The position numbers and the translations under genes were made by a program. DNA of 64,000 nucleotides from Halicephalobus mephisto. Taxonomy: Eukaryota > Nematoda > Chromadorea > Rhabditida > Panagrolaimidae. The stretch covers positions 868,001-932,000 of the forward strand of contig SWDT01000010.1 of the NCBI GenBank assembly GCA_009193035.1. Reading direction: 5' to 3'. A model generated the notes under the pieces. That model was given only the letters and a program-made list of their open reading frames with translations. It searched no databases and was not told the DNA's origin. Shown in pieces: positions 42,930-54,400 of the stretch (its first letter is position 1; each line of letters opens with the position of its first letter).

Positions 42930-44460
42930 TAGTTGAATTCTAAAAAATAATTAATAACATCCACGACGTCGAAACAGGGAGTTTTATATATAAAAAAAAC
43001 GAATTTTTCGCGATAGAGGATATAGTTGTTAAAATTTTTGGGTTTAAAAGTAAAAAATGAATTTTCAAGGTTTGGTCGGAATTCAGATAACGCCCAAAAG
43101 GGCTAGGCACCTCATTAAACCCCCAAAAAAGATAACGGAATTGATTCGAATTGTTCAAATCACTTACCTCAATTCCTTCAAAGTCCCTCATATATCAAAT
43201 TTTAAATTTAAAAAAATCCAAAATCTGTAACTTTATTTAAATTTTTAAAAAATCCAAAACCTGTAACTTTATTTAAATTTAAAAAAATCCAAAATCTGCA
43301 ACTTTATTTAAATTTTAAAAATTCCGAAATCTGTAACTTTATTTAAATTTTTAAAAAATCCAAAATTTATAACTTTATTTAAATTTTTAAAAAATCCAAA
43401 ATTTATAACTTTATTTAAATTTAAAAAAATCCAAAATCTGTAACTTTATTTTTTAAATGTTCTAAAATTAAATAATTTTAGAAATCTTAAAACTATAATT
43501 TTTTTTCGAAAAAGTAGTTAAAACAGTAATTAAGAGAGGAAATAGATTTAATTACAACAAATATTTATTTAAATTAAAATAGAAAAATTTCGAAAGTAAT
43601 TTATTGAAAATTTGCAAAAAATAAATTTACTTCCATTTTTTGATCATTTAAAAATTAACTAGGCAGCTGTGATTAGCTTTAAATATATACCTAATTGCAA
43701 AAAAAGAATTAATAAAATTGGTAAAATTAAAGTAGAAAAAAAATTTAAAGTAATTTACTGAAAATTCTAGAAAAATAAATTTACTTCCATTTTTTGATCA
43801 TTTAAAAAACAATTAAACAGTTATAATTTGTTAAAAATATACACTTAATTAAGAAAAAAATTATTAAAATTAATAAAATTAAAGTAGAAAACAAAAGGTT
43901 GGAAAATAGTCGATCGAAAATTCTAAAAAATAACCAAATTCGCTTTTATTTTTTTTTTATTTAAAAAGCAATTAAACAGATACAATTAGTTCAAAATATT
44001 CATTTATAAAAAATTATTAAAATTAATAAAATTAAAATAGAAAATGAAGAATCCTAAAATGAATTACCTAAAATTGGCGTTTTTTAAATGTTCGATATAT
44101 GAAATTCTACATATTCGTCTAAGTTCTCCATTTCTGAAGGCTATTTAACGAAAACTAACAAATTTTGAATAAATAAGATAAGCTGAAAATGAGATACGGC
44201 GAGTCCAAAGGACAATTCGTTTTTGTCAGCGTTCTTGGCCAAGCCGCTCTCGCCCCGAAAAAAAGTCAAAAATGGTTTTTTTCGACTCTCGTTGTTTAAA
44301 ATTCAAAATTCCATAAAATCCCATATATCGAAAAGTGCTGAAATTACTTCTTCGCTTAATGATGAAAACTTACCAAAAATGATGAGAAAGGTATCTCGCC
44401 GCGAAAAAAATTGAAAATGATTTTTAAAGTTTTGTGATTTTTTAAATTTAAGGTTTCATA
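42930..44460. repeat. AT-rich spacer with two tandem-repeat fields
   Basis: 43195-43460: about eight ~37 bp units with AAAAATCCAAAATCTGTAAC and TTTATTTAAATTT. 43540-44060: three ~190 bp units containing AATTTACTTCCATTTTTTGA. No gene is supported. Confidence 0.65.
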
Positions 44461-44489
44461 TATTAAAATTTTTTAAACAGATTTTTTAT

Positions 44490-44985
44490 ATAATGATGAT
44501 AGAGAAGGTTGTTAAAGAGGGTGGAGAAATAGGTGAATAAAAAGGACTTAGTTTTTAGAAATGAAGAACTCTCACCACGAAAAATCCCAATGTTCTCTCT
44601 TTTATTCGCGCGGTCTTTTTAGCTCTGGAACTTCATATATCGAAATCCACCAGGTTATATTCTTCATATGATGATAGAGAAAGTTGTTAAAGAGGGGGGA
44701 GAAATAGGTGAATAAAAAGGACTTAGTTTTTAGAAATGAAGAACTCTCACCACGAAATATCCCAATGTTCTCTTTTATTCGCGCGGTCTTTTTAGATCTG
44801 GAACTTCATATATCGAAATCCACCAGGTTATATTCTTCATGTGATGATAGAGAAGATTGTTAAAGAGGATGGAGAGATAGGTGAATAAAAAAGACTTAGT
44901 TTTTAGAAATGAAGAACTCTCGCCGCGAAAAATCCCAATGTTCTCTCTTTTATTCGCGCGGCTTTCGTAAATCTAAAACTCCAGA
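44490..44985 (+). repeat. Tandemly repeated upstream region of the HDHD3-like gene (~178 bp, 3 units)
   Basis: Units start at about 44493, 44669 and 44843 (GATGATAGAGAAG.TTGTTAA) and contain GGTGAATAAAAA.GACTTAG, GAAATGAAGAACTCTC, CCCAATGTTCTCT and TTTTATTCGCGCGG. Each unit ends CTTCATATATCGAAATCCAC; in the third the homologous position is TTCTATATGTCGAAATCCGT, which is the start of the coding region. The repeat therefore includes the gene's promoter and first codons. Confidence 0.75.
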
Positions 44986-45789
44986 ATGAGGTTCTATATG
45001 TCGAAATCCGTCAGAATTCTCTCTCTAGACGCGATGAACACTATTATTGGCCTGAAGGAACCCCCGGGATCCACCTATGCCCGGTTCGCGGAGGAATACG
45101 GAGTCCGCACATCTCCCCAAGTCCTCCAATCCCGTTTCCGGCCAGTTTTCAAGGAAATGGAGATCAGTTATCCCTGTTACGGATTTGACTCTTTCGGACC
45201 CACGACCTGGTGGACAAAACTGATCCGGAAGTGCTTCGGTGAGGTTTGTTTTTTTCGAATTTTTTACAAAAATTTTCCAGGATTCGGACTTCGGCGACGA
45301 TGAGGCCTTCGACGACATGGCCTTGAGGATTTACGATTACTACTCCACTAAGGAACCTTGGGAACTTTTGGAACACGATGTAAGTGAAAATTTAAAAAAT
45401 ATTTTTAATTTTCAAATTTTTAGGTTCTTCAACAATTGGATCGGCTTCGTTCTCGCGGCCTGGCTATCTCGATTACTTCCAATTTTGATTCCCGATTGCG
45501 GTCCGTTCTGCTGGATTTCGGGATTCTGAATCACATAGATTATATAGCTTTGAGTGGCGAACTGGGGGTAGCGAAGCCGGATCCGCGGGTCTTTCGAGAT
45601 CTTTCGGACTTCTTCAACCTCGGTTCTCCAAGGGAACTCCTCCACATCGGAGACAGCATAGACAAGGATATCCAAGGGGCTGCGGATTTCGGTGCTCATT
45701 ACTGTCTCTACGATTCTGCGAAAACCGAAAAATTAAGTCCGGAAATCCCCGTAATTTCGAATTTAGGAGATTTAGGATTTGAAAAATAA
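44986..45789 (+). CDS. HAD-superfamily hydrolase, HDHD3-like
   Basis: Three exons, all phase 0: 44986-45243, 45281-45379 and 45424-45789; 240 residues (human HDHD3 has about 250). Haloacid-dehalogenase fold with a C1 cap. Motif I is SLDAMNTI: the nucleophile Asp is present, but the second Asp of DxDxT is Asn. Motif II is ISITSNFDSR. Motif III is the Lys in VAKPDPR. Motif IV is HIGDSIDKDIQGA. Asn in place of the general acid/base would normally weaken phosphatase activity, so the enzyme may be weak, act on other substrates, or be non-catalytic. An ATG at 44998 (MSKSVRILSL) is an equally good start. Introns are only 37 and 44 bases. AATAAA overlaps the stop, and the next gene starts 89 bases later on the same strand, an operon-like arrangement with mdt-17. 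Confidence 0.85.
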
Positions 45790-45878
45790 AGTTTCCATTA
45801 GTTTCTGTTCGACGAATATCGGTTTATTTCCGAGTTATTATTTCAGTTTTCCGAATTTCGAATAACTTTGGATTTCAG
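45785..45878 (+). promoter_or_regulatory. Operon-type intercistronic region with trans-splice acceptor
   Basis: AATAAA at 45785-45790, then a short spacer and a GGATTTCAG acceptor ending exactly one base before the mdt-17 ATG at 45879 (another TTTCAG is at 45841-45846). A ~90 bp gap of this form is typical of nematode operons with SL2-type trans-splicing. Trans-splicing itself is inferred. Confidence 0.6.
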
Positions 45879-48468
45879 ATGACGAATGAATCACAGCTAA
45901 CCCCCAGGGCTCAAGCCTTCAAGAAGAAACTGAAGGGACCCTTGAAGCTCCATCTAGAACCCCTGGTTGAGAACCCCGTCATCGAGTATCAGTACGACGG
46001 AACGGAGAAACACGCTCCGCCTTTCAATATTGATGACGTCACTGCCGATCTTGCTTGTAAAATTGACTGGAGATCTATCCTCGGGCCGGACGACACACTG
46101 GAACCCCTCTACAATATGAAAAACAAGGAACTCGAAGAAGAAAAAGAAACAGAAAAAACGGAAGAAGAACAAGACCAAGAACACATGGAGAAACTGACGG
46201 ACACGATGGTTCCAGAAGCCGGTCCCTGGGCTACAGTAGCCAAAGCACTAAACGACAGTCTTGCCGAAGTGGACAATTTACTAGATATTATTAGAATAAT
46301 CAAAGATGGAAATGGATTAGTTGTTGGCACAGTGGTTCCAGAAGTCGACAAATCAGATGCCCTGATGACCCAAGCAAGTTCGAGCAAGACTTTCATGTGG
46401 CAAGCTCATCGAAAAATCCTAGCAGATGCAGCTAAAGTATTTGATTCGTTTTCGAATACAAGAAAACAAAAAAAAGATGTAGAATTATTTTTCAAAGAAC
46501 TCCGAGAAATGAGGAAAATGTTCATTGTGAGAAAAGTCGGAGAACATTTGATTGGGGACCTGGGTTACAGGGTCTACGGACCGCGGTGGAACCCTTCGGA
46601 AACTTTCGACATTTACAGAGTTGAAGAAAACAAAAGGTCAGCTGGAATAAAGAAAAACGGAAAAACTGTCTCGACCATGATTGAGGTGGATGTCCCGAGG
46701 CATTGCGCCGTGAGGACGAGCATTTTCGTCTCTCTGGCTTTTGGTAAGTGTTTAATTCTAAAAAATAACTTTCAAAACAACTTAGTGTTAATCATGGCTT
46801 TTTGAATGTTTTTATATATAATTTTTAATTACAGAAGATGGACAAGGGGTTATGTATCCTATATATTCCGAAATTAGGACCTAGATCTACTTAGAGGTAG
46901 ATGTAAAACATTGGTTACGAAATAGTGCAAAACCAAAATCTTAGGGTACTTTAGTTCCTAGAAGTTCATGCCGAAAATATTTTGTGAAAAAGTTGGATTT
47001 TTTACATAACTGATTACGAAATAATCACACTGCGAAACGAAATTTTAGGCCAATTTAGTTTCTAAAACTATTTCGTAAAAAAGTTCACATACAATTTTTT
47101 ATATATAACTGATTACGAAATAATCATAACCCAAAACGAAATTTTAGGTCAATTTAGTTTCTAAAAAGTCATGTTGAAACTATTTCGTAAAAAAGTTCAT
47201 GATTTTTATAATAATGTAATAATTGTTGTGTTAATTTAGATGGAGAAGGAGAAAATTTATTCAAGAAAAGAACTATTAACGTGATTCAAAGGGCTGATGG
47301 AGAAAGTGTAGAACCTTCTAGAATGAACGGCACTTTGGATGAAGATGTTCTTGAAAGAATGGAGTCACGTGGAGAGAATCAGAATCTGAGTAGGATGGCA
47401 TATTGGCCGAATGCTCTGAAATGGGCAAGGGATACTTTATTTTACAGAGATATGTTTACTCAATTGACTCGTGAGTGTGCTAGTTTGGTCGGGAGATCGT
47501 GCAGCATTAGGGACGATATTATTGTGGTTTCTTTGTTCGAAAATGTAATGTTAAAAATTGAAAAATGTGAATCACCTTTTGTGGTAAGTTTTAATAACAA
47601 ATTTATTTAAAAAATTTAATAATTTTAGGATGGCGATTTGACGGATTTAGGTGATTCTTATTTGAAGTCGATGTTGAAATCATTTTTCTACGATGAAGTT
47701 AACAAACCAAAGTACAGAGGATCGTTTTTTGTGCCTATTCCTAACACAACAGCTCCATTGCATTCCGAATTAGACGGTCCTTTTGCTGCTCCAGAAGACG
47801 ACGTAATAGCCAGGAATCCAGTCCCGCAGTTGCTTATTGAGAAATTGATTACAGTAACTTCGCATTATTACTTGATTAAAAGTGCTATTGAAGTTATTAC
47901 AGAACATCAATCTAAATTTACTGATCCCGTTATGACGTGGAAATGGCAAAGAAATAACCCAACAAATTCAGTAATATTTGTTACTTTATCAAGTCCAGGA
48001 TTTGAATATGTGCCGAAAAATAATTTTCACATAAGAGTAACGGAAAATAATATTGAAATTATTTCAAAAGATGGAAATATTCTAAATTGTAGAAGAGACA
48101 GAAGTATATTAGTTGAAAATTTGCATTATCAAGCAGCATTATTTTGGTCAACAGCAATAAGTTGTATTGCTTCAAGAACGTGTTATAATTGTCTTCAATC
48201 TCATACAAATCAATTTGATGATAAGTTTAAAATTTCTCCAACTTTGTTATTATTGAATTCAAATGGAACAAGAGAAATATTTATTCAATTTTTTTGTACA
48301 GGACAAAAGCCTAGAATAATGACAAGGACGATATTGGATGCTAATCCTAATTATCTCGCTCCTGGATCCATAGATGAAAGGGAATTTACTGTATTGAAGA
48401 ATTCAAGAATTCCTGGATCAACTTTTCTTAAACAAATTGATACTATTTTTGCCTTTTTGAGGTCGTAG
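45879..48468 (+). CDS. mdt-17: Mediator complex subunit 17
   Basis: Three exons: 45879-46743, 47240-47583 and 47629-48468, in phase (1, 0); 682 residues (human MED17 has 651). Head-module scaffold subunit of Mediator, acting in the nucleus between activators and RNA polymerase II. Recognisable points are the charged N-terminal region, the VRKVGEHLIGDLGYRVYGP segment (about 220-238; the GDLSYR block of MED17), and the C-terminal domain with LLIEKLITVTSHYYL and FHIRVTENNIEI. An acidic EEEKETEKTEEEQDQ run is near residue 87. It lies 89 bases after the HDHD3-like gene, so it is probably the second cistron of an operon. Its stop is only 8 bases from the stop of the convergent PTR gene. Intron 1 contains a repeat that recurs inverted in a PTR intron. 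Confidence 0.85.
46800..47215 (+). repeat. Intronic repeat R1 in mdt-17 intron 1
   Basis: Starts GAATGTTTTTATATATAATT, passes GGACAAGGGGTTATGTATCC and GACCTAGATCTACTTAGAGG, then two ~105 bp units with ACTGATTACGAAATAATCA, CGAAATTTTAGG.CAATTTAG and ACTATTTCGTAAAAAAGTTC. The same sequence lies inverted at 50505-51025, inside an intron of the PTR gene, with three units instead of two. Confidence 0.85.
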
Positions 48469-48476
48469 TAAATTTT

Positions 48477-51400
48477 TTAAGTTTTAGAATTATTTAAATC
48501 GATTTCTTGAAGAGTTTTAGAATCAACAGAACATGAATCAAGTTCTTTTTGGAGAATTTTTGGAACAATTTTTCTAGCGACATATTGCATTTCTTCTGCT
48601 TTGAAATTGATTTTTTGTTTTTTAACAATTTTGGCATTTGGAAGTAAAACTGTCAAAAGTACTGGTAGAAATAGTAATCCATGACAAAGTGAAAAAGCAA
48701 TAACAAGAAAAATTGTTTTGAAAAATATTTGAACAATATAAGCATCGACTAAAGTTAGCATCATTATTCCGACAATTGTTGTAAATGCTCCAAGAAATAC
48801 TGGCCATCCGAGAGTTTCTAATGCGGATATAGCTTTTTGAGATGAATTTCCAGGAGATTTGACGTATGCATAACTTATGTGAGCTGAAAAATGAATAATT
48901 TTTAAAATATAAATTTCTTTAAAATAAAAATAAAATAAATTTTTTAAAAATAAAAATAAAAATAAATTTCCTTTAAATAAACATAAAAATAAATTTCTTT
49001 AAAATAAAAATAAAATAAATTTTTTTAAAATAAAAATAAAAATAAAAATAAATTTTTTAAAAATAAAAATAAAATAAATTTTTTAAAATAAAAATAAAAA
49101 TAAATTTCTGCACAAAAATAATGTTTTAAAAATAGCAAATTTGGCAATTTTATACAAAAATAGATTTTTTTGTTTTTTAAATTGTAATTTTAGAAATTCG
49201 TGTCGAAAAAATTTCATAAAACTTATTTTTTTAAATTTTCGAATTTTTGCGCAAAATAAAAAAATTTAAAAAATGACAAATTTAATCATTCTACCGTAAT
49301 CCATTTTTTTTCTCTTTTTGAATGTCTAAAAATTTCTAAAAATCAATGTCAAAAAAATTTCATAAAACTTTTATTTTTTTTAATTTTCGAATTTTTGCGC
49401 AAAATAAAAAATAACAAATTTAATCATTTTACCGTAAGCCATTTTTTTAAACGAAAATTCTTATTAAAATATCCCGATTAAAAATTTTTATTTTTACATT
49501 TTTTTAATTTAAAAAAACTCACCTGAAAGATCAACGGAGAAACCTATGCTCATGATTATGGTAATCATGGAAACAGATTCCAGATTAACTCCCCAAAGAG
49601 CCATGAATCCAAGGACCCCCACATCGATGGATACGATAGCCATAATAATCGCGAAAGCTGCTCCAATATGAGGAATCATAATCAAAGCAACGATAAAAAC
49701 AGAAATAACGGCCAACAGACAATTCTGAAACAATGCAGGTTTCAATTCTAGGTACTGATCTGCAAAGGGATAATATTCATGAAAAGTCGTAATATTCATA
49801 TCTGGATATCTTCCGGCAATTTCCCTCATTAACTTGCACGAATTAGTGTGATCCGTCGGAGTTCTGTAATTCCGCAACCCGATTTGGAATCTGAAAGTTC
49901 TCAGACGGTTCCGGTCGTTCGGATCCGATTCATTAGCGCCCCAAACCAGGTCCAGCTCCCACAGCCTCCTGCCCCCGGTGGTGATGAGCCACTCCCTGGC
50001 CCTCTGGTAGTATTCCTCACTCGATTCCGGTTTCGATATATTCCTTTCTTTTTCGTCTTCTTCAAGTTGATTTTCATAAGCGTAAATCCACATCATCGTG
50101 GCGTTATGTTTCATAGTGTAGTGAGAATTTTCAAATTCACTGACCATGTCGTTAAATTTCGATCTTGTTTCTGGATTGAACAAATCTGGCGGATTGTTGA
50201 CCACGACCTGCATCTGAAGTCCCTCTTGCCAGAAGGTTTCGTCGATGAGGATGTAGAAATCAGTCAAGTAAAAACTGCTTCTTACCAGATGTTTCGGATT
50301 CAAGCCTTCTTTGATCTGAGCACATCCGAACAAAGCCGCAAAGAGGTAGATCAAATAAATCACGAGAACCATCGATTTCGAAACAGTCAGAAGCAATTGA
50401 GGACCGAACCATTCTCTGAAGAACCAATTGACGAACGTTTCCCGAGCATGGTGGGAATTCAAGGACTGAAAATTACAATATCATAACACCTACAGTATTG
50501 CAGAAATCATATACGAACTTTTTTATGAAATAGTTTCATGACTCTTTAGAAACTAAATTGACCTAAAATTTCGTTTTGGGTTATGATTATTTCGTAATCA
50601 GTTATATATAAAAAATCATATATGAACTTTTTTACGAAATAGTTTCAACATGAATTTCTAAGAACTAAATTGGCCTAAAATTTCGTTTTGGGTTATGATT
50701 ATTTCGTAATCAGTTATATATAAAAAATCATATGTGAACTTTTTTACGAAATAGTTTTAGAAACTAAATTGGCCTAAAATTTCGTTTCGCAGTGTGATTA
50801 TTTCGTAATCAGTTATGTAAAAAATCCAACTTTTTCACAAAATGTTTTCGGCATGAACTTCTAGGAACTAAAGTACCCTAAAATTTTGGTTTTGCACTAT
50901 TTCGTAACCAATGTTTTACATCTACCTCTAAGTAGATCTAGGTCCTAATTTCGGAATATATAGGATACATAACCCCTTGTCCATCTTCTGTAATTAAAAA
51001 TTATATATAAAAACATTCAAAAAACAATTACTAATACGGACAGAACTCATAGAAAAAAATTGCTGTATTTGTATTACATAATATTACATAACGTTTATAA
51101 CATTACGTAATATTATGTAGTTTCCATAACATTGTGTAATGTTATGTACTGTAAATAAAACTCACCTGATCTGAATCCTCCTCTTCTGTTGCCAGTGATT
51201 TCATGAAAAATTTTACTTTAGTAATAAATGTCCTTTTTTCTTCAGAGATGGGTTCCTTCGTTGGGAGTTCTCCCGGATGTTGTTTTGCATCGTGATCATG
51301 ATGGACATCTTGGATCTTGTCAGCATCACGATTAGCACCTTGGTCGTCGTCATCGTCATTAGATATATCTTCTTTTTTGTCATTTTCGGGACATAAATCT

Positions 51401-54400
51401 TCTTTTTTGTCATCGTCATGAGATATACCTTCTTTGTTACCATAATCTTGACAAATATCTTCTTTCTTGTCATCATCTCGACAGATGGATCCAGAACAAA
51501 GCCATCTTTTTACATTAGTATCTGTAACAATTCATATATCAACTCCCAAAAACCAAAAATACTTGCCTGCGAATTCCGGACGAATACACTTCCTGCCTAT
51601 TAATGAATGAATTCCCTTGTCTTCCATCTCTCCGGCATAAGCCAAGACAGCTGTGAAATAAGTTATTTGATAAATATAAGTGAACGTGATTCCCCAGAAT
51701 GTGTATAAGCAGAAAAGTCTGACTCCCGGAAGAGAAGTCATGCAACCGATCCCGAACGACAACTGAAACATAATTCATATATCAGTTACTGTAAAATTTA
51801 AAAATTAATATTTTTATCAAATTGTTCAGAGGGTTATTTTCAGGAAATTAGGTAAAAAACTGAGAAGAACGAGAGTGAGGCCAGGGCGAGTCAATTTTGA
51901 TGGAATTGCCAGATTTACCATTTTTTCATTTCTACTCGCTTTTGCGCGGGAGTTCAAAAATTCCAAAAAAGTACAAATCATTTTTTAAAATTATAATGCT
52001 TGTATTATTTTAAAATTCAAAAACTAATGTTGTTACGAAATCGCCTCAATATGAATTATTAGTTTTTCTAGAAATTACGGCAGCTTACGTGGTCATTACG
52101 GTGTTATATGAGCTTTGTGATCTTGCACGATTTCGTAATCAATCAGACATGGAAAATCATATATGAACTTTTTCACGAAATGGCTTCGATACGAAATTTC
52201 AGAAGTTTAAGGAACTACAGTAGTCTGAAATCTCGACTTTACAGGAGTTTCGTAATCGGATGTGATTTCATAACTTTTTTGGAACATTTTTTTCGATGGA
52301 TGTGGAAATTACTGAATTGGGATTACACGGGAGACATAGTTACTTGTTCATCTTCAAGGACCAATGGGTGTAAATTAGGGTACTGACGGGTACTTGAGAA
52401 ACCTCAACTACCGCTACAGTAACCCTTAGGAAATTATTTACCGTAAAAATTCTGATAGACAAGCAGTCCGTCTAATTTTCAACTTTTCAAAAATAGCGTC
52501 CTTCTATTGGAATTCTTACGGTAACTTAGGGGATTTTTAATTTTCTATCAGAAAAAATAATTTAAATCCTACAAATCGTAAAAGCTCAATCACGAAAATG
52601 TGTAAAATTATGCATAAATAAAAGTATTTGATACTTTGTTGGAAAAGTATGTATTTTATTAATTTTTTTTTATCTTGTTTGTTTAAAAATAGCGCCCTTC
52701 TATTGGAGTTCTTACGGTAACTTAGGGGATTTTTAATTTTCTATCAGAAAAAATAATTTAAATCCTACAAATCGTAAAAGCCTAATCACGAAAATGTGTA
52801 AAATTATGCATAAATAAAAGTAATTGATACTTTGTTGGAAAAGTATGTATTTTATTAATGTTTTTTATCTTGTTTGTTTAAAAATAGCGCCCTTCTATTG
52901 GAGTTCTTACGGTATTTTTGTAAAAAAGTTGTAAATTACCATGTCGGTGAGGGAGGTGATGGATATAGCGACAGCGGCTTCGCTGAGGGTTTCCGCGACT
53001 CTTCTGGCGACGCTGAGCTTCGGATTTGTCCGATGCCAGGCGGCACTCATGAGAAAAGCGTCGTCGATTCCGATGCAGATGACGATGAAGGGAGATATGT
53101 TCACGATGGCGTTGTAGTATTCTCCTGTCCAGAGCACAAGTCCGAAAGCAGAAGCCGTCGCCAGAAGCGGACACACCAGGGCCGCCAATCCCAGAATCGG
53201 CTTGCTTCTGACCCAATCTATCCCCACCACTATGTTGTCCTTCCTCAGGAATACGGTAGATGTACCGACACAGAAGGCGAATATGATACTCGACATGATG
53301 ACGAACTTCGGAGTAAGGGCATCCGCGACGTCCTGGAGTCCCTCCGGAAGACTCTCATTGTGGTACAGTCCAAATTCAAGGATTTCTGAAAAACAAAAAA
53401 TCTAAAAATTCAATCCCAATACGGAAATTTACATATGTAAAAATTTCAAAAAAACATTTTTCGGAAAAATTTTATTTAAAAACAAAAATTTGAAAATATA
53501 TTCTGACGAGAATTTCAGAAATTGAATTTTTTAAAAAATTTTGTCTTGAAGCGAAAATTTAAAATTACTGTTTTGCGGGAACTTTGAAAATCAAGTTTTT
53601 TTTAAATTTTGTCTTGAAGCGAAAATTTAAAATTACTGTTTGGCGGGAACTTTAAACTTCAATTTTTTTAAAAATTTTTTCTTGAAACATAAATTTAAAA
53701 TCACTGTTTTGCGGGAACTTTGAAAATCAATTTTTTTTAAATTTTGGAAGTAAAAATCCCAAATTACGGTAAGTGATATTTTTGAGATGAACTTACGACT
53801 AGGAGGATGTTCTTTGTTCGAGAGATAATCTGCAACCTTCTTTCTCCAAATATAGCTTATATTTCCGACGATTTCGTCTCTTGTGTTATACGTCAATCTG
53901 ACGGCTTTGACGTAATCAAAATGACCTTCTTCGTCGACCAGATGAACTCCACTAACTAAAGACCCAAAATAGATCGGTTCAGTTCCCCTCCAGCCGATCG
54001 GATAAGTGATTTTTATCTGAAAAGAAACTCGTTTATGACCAAAATCCCGATTTCGAAATAATTAAAGTTCGAAAATTCGAAAATTCAAATGTGAACTTAA
54101 CTATCAAGTTAAAAAATTTAAATTTAAATATAATTGTTAAATATAAAAATCCAGAAATTTGATTTTGAACTTAACTGTGAAATTCAAAAATTTAAATTTA
54201 AATATAATTATTAAATTTAAAAATCCAGAAATTTGATTTCGAACTTAACTATGAAATTCAAAAATTTAAATTTAAATATAATTATTAAATTTAAAAATTC
54301 AGAAATTTGATTTCGAACTTAACTATGAAATTCAAAAATTTAAATTTAAATTTAATTATTAAGTTCGAAAATAAAAGTTTTAAAAAAATCAAAAATTTCG

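Noticed and set aside
51213..51476. 87-codon Lys/Met-rich minus frame in the PTR acidic exon
   Set aside because: It is the wrong frame of the exon; the in-phase frame gives the DDDKKED linker.
53202..53405. Long plus-strand frames opposite PTR exons (52874-53389, 49848-50486)
   Set aside because: Antisense shadows of real exons; the minus-strand frames encode recognisable PTR motifs and splice in phase.
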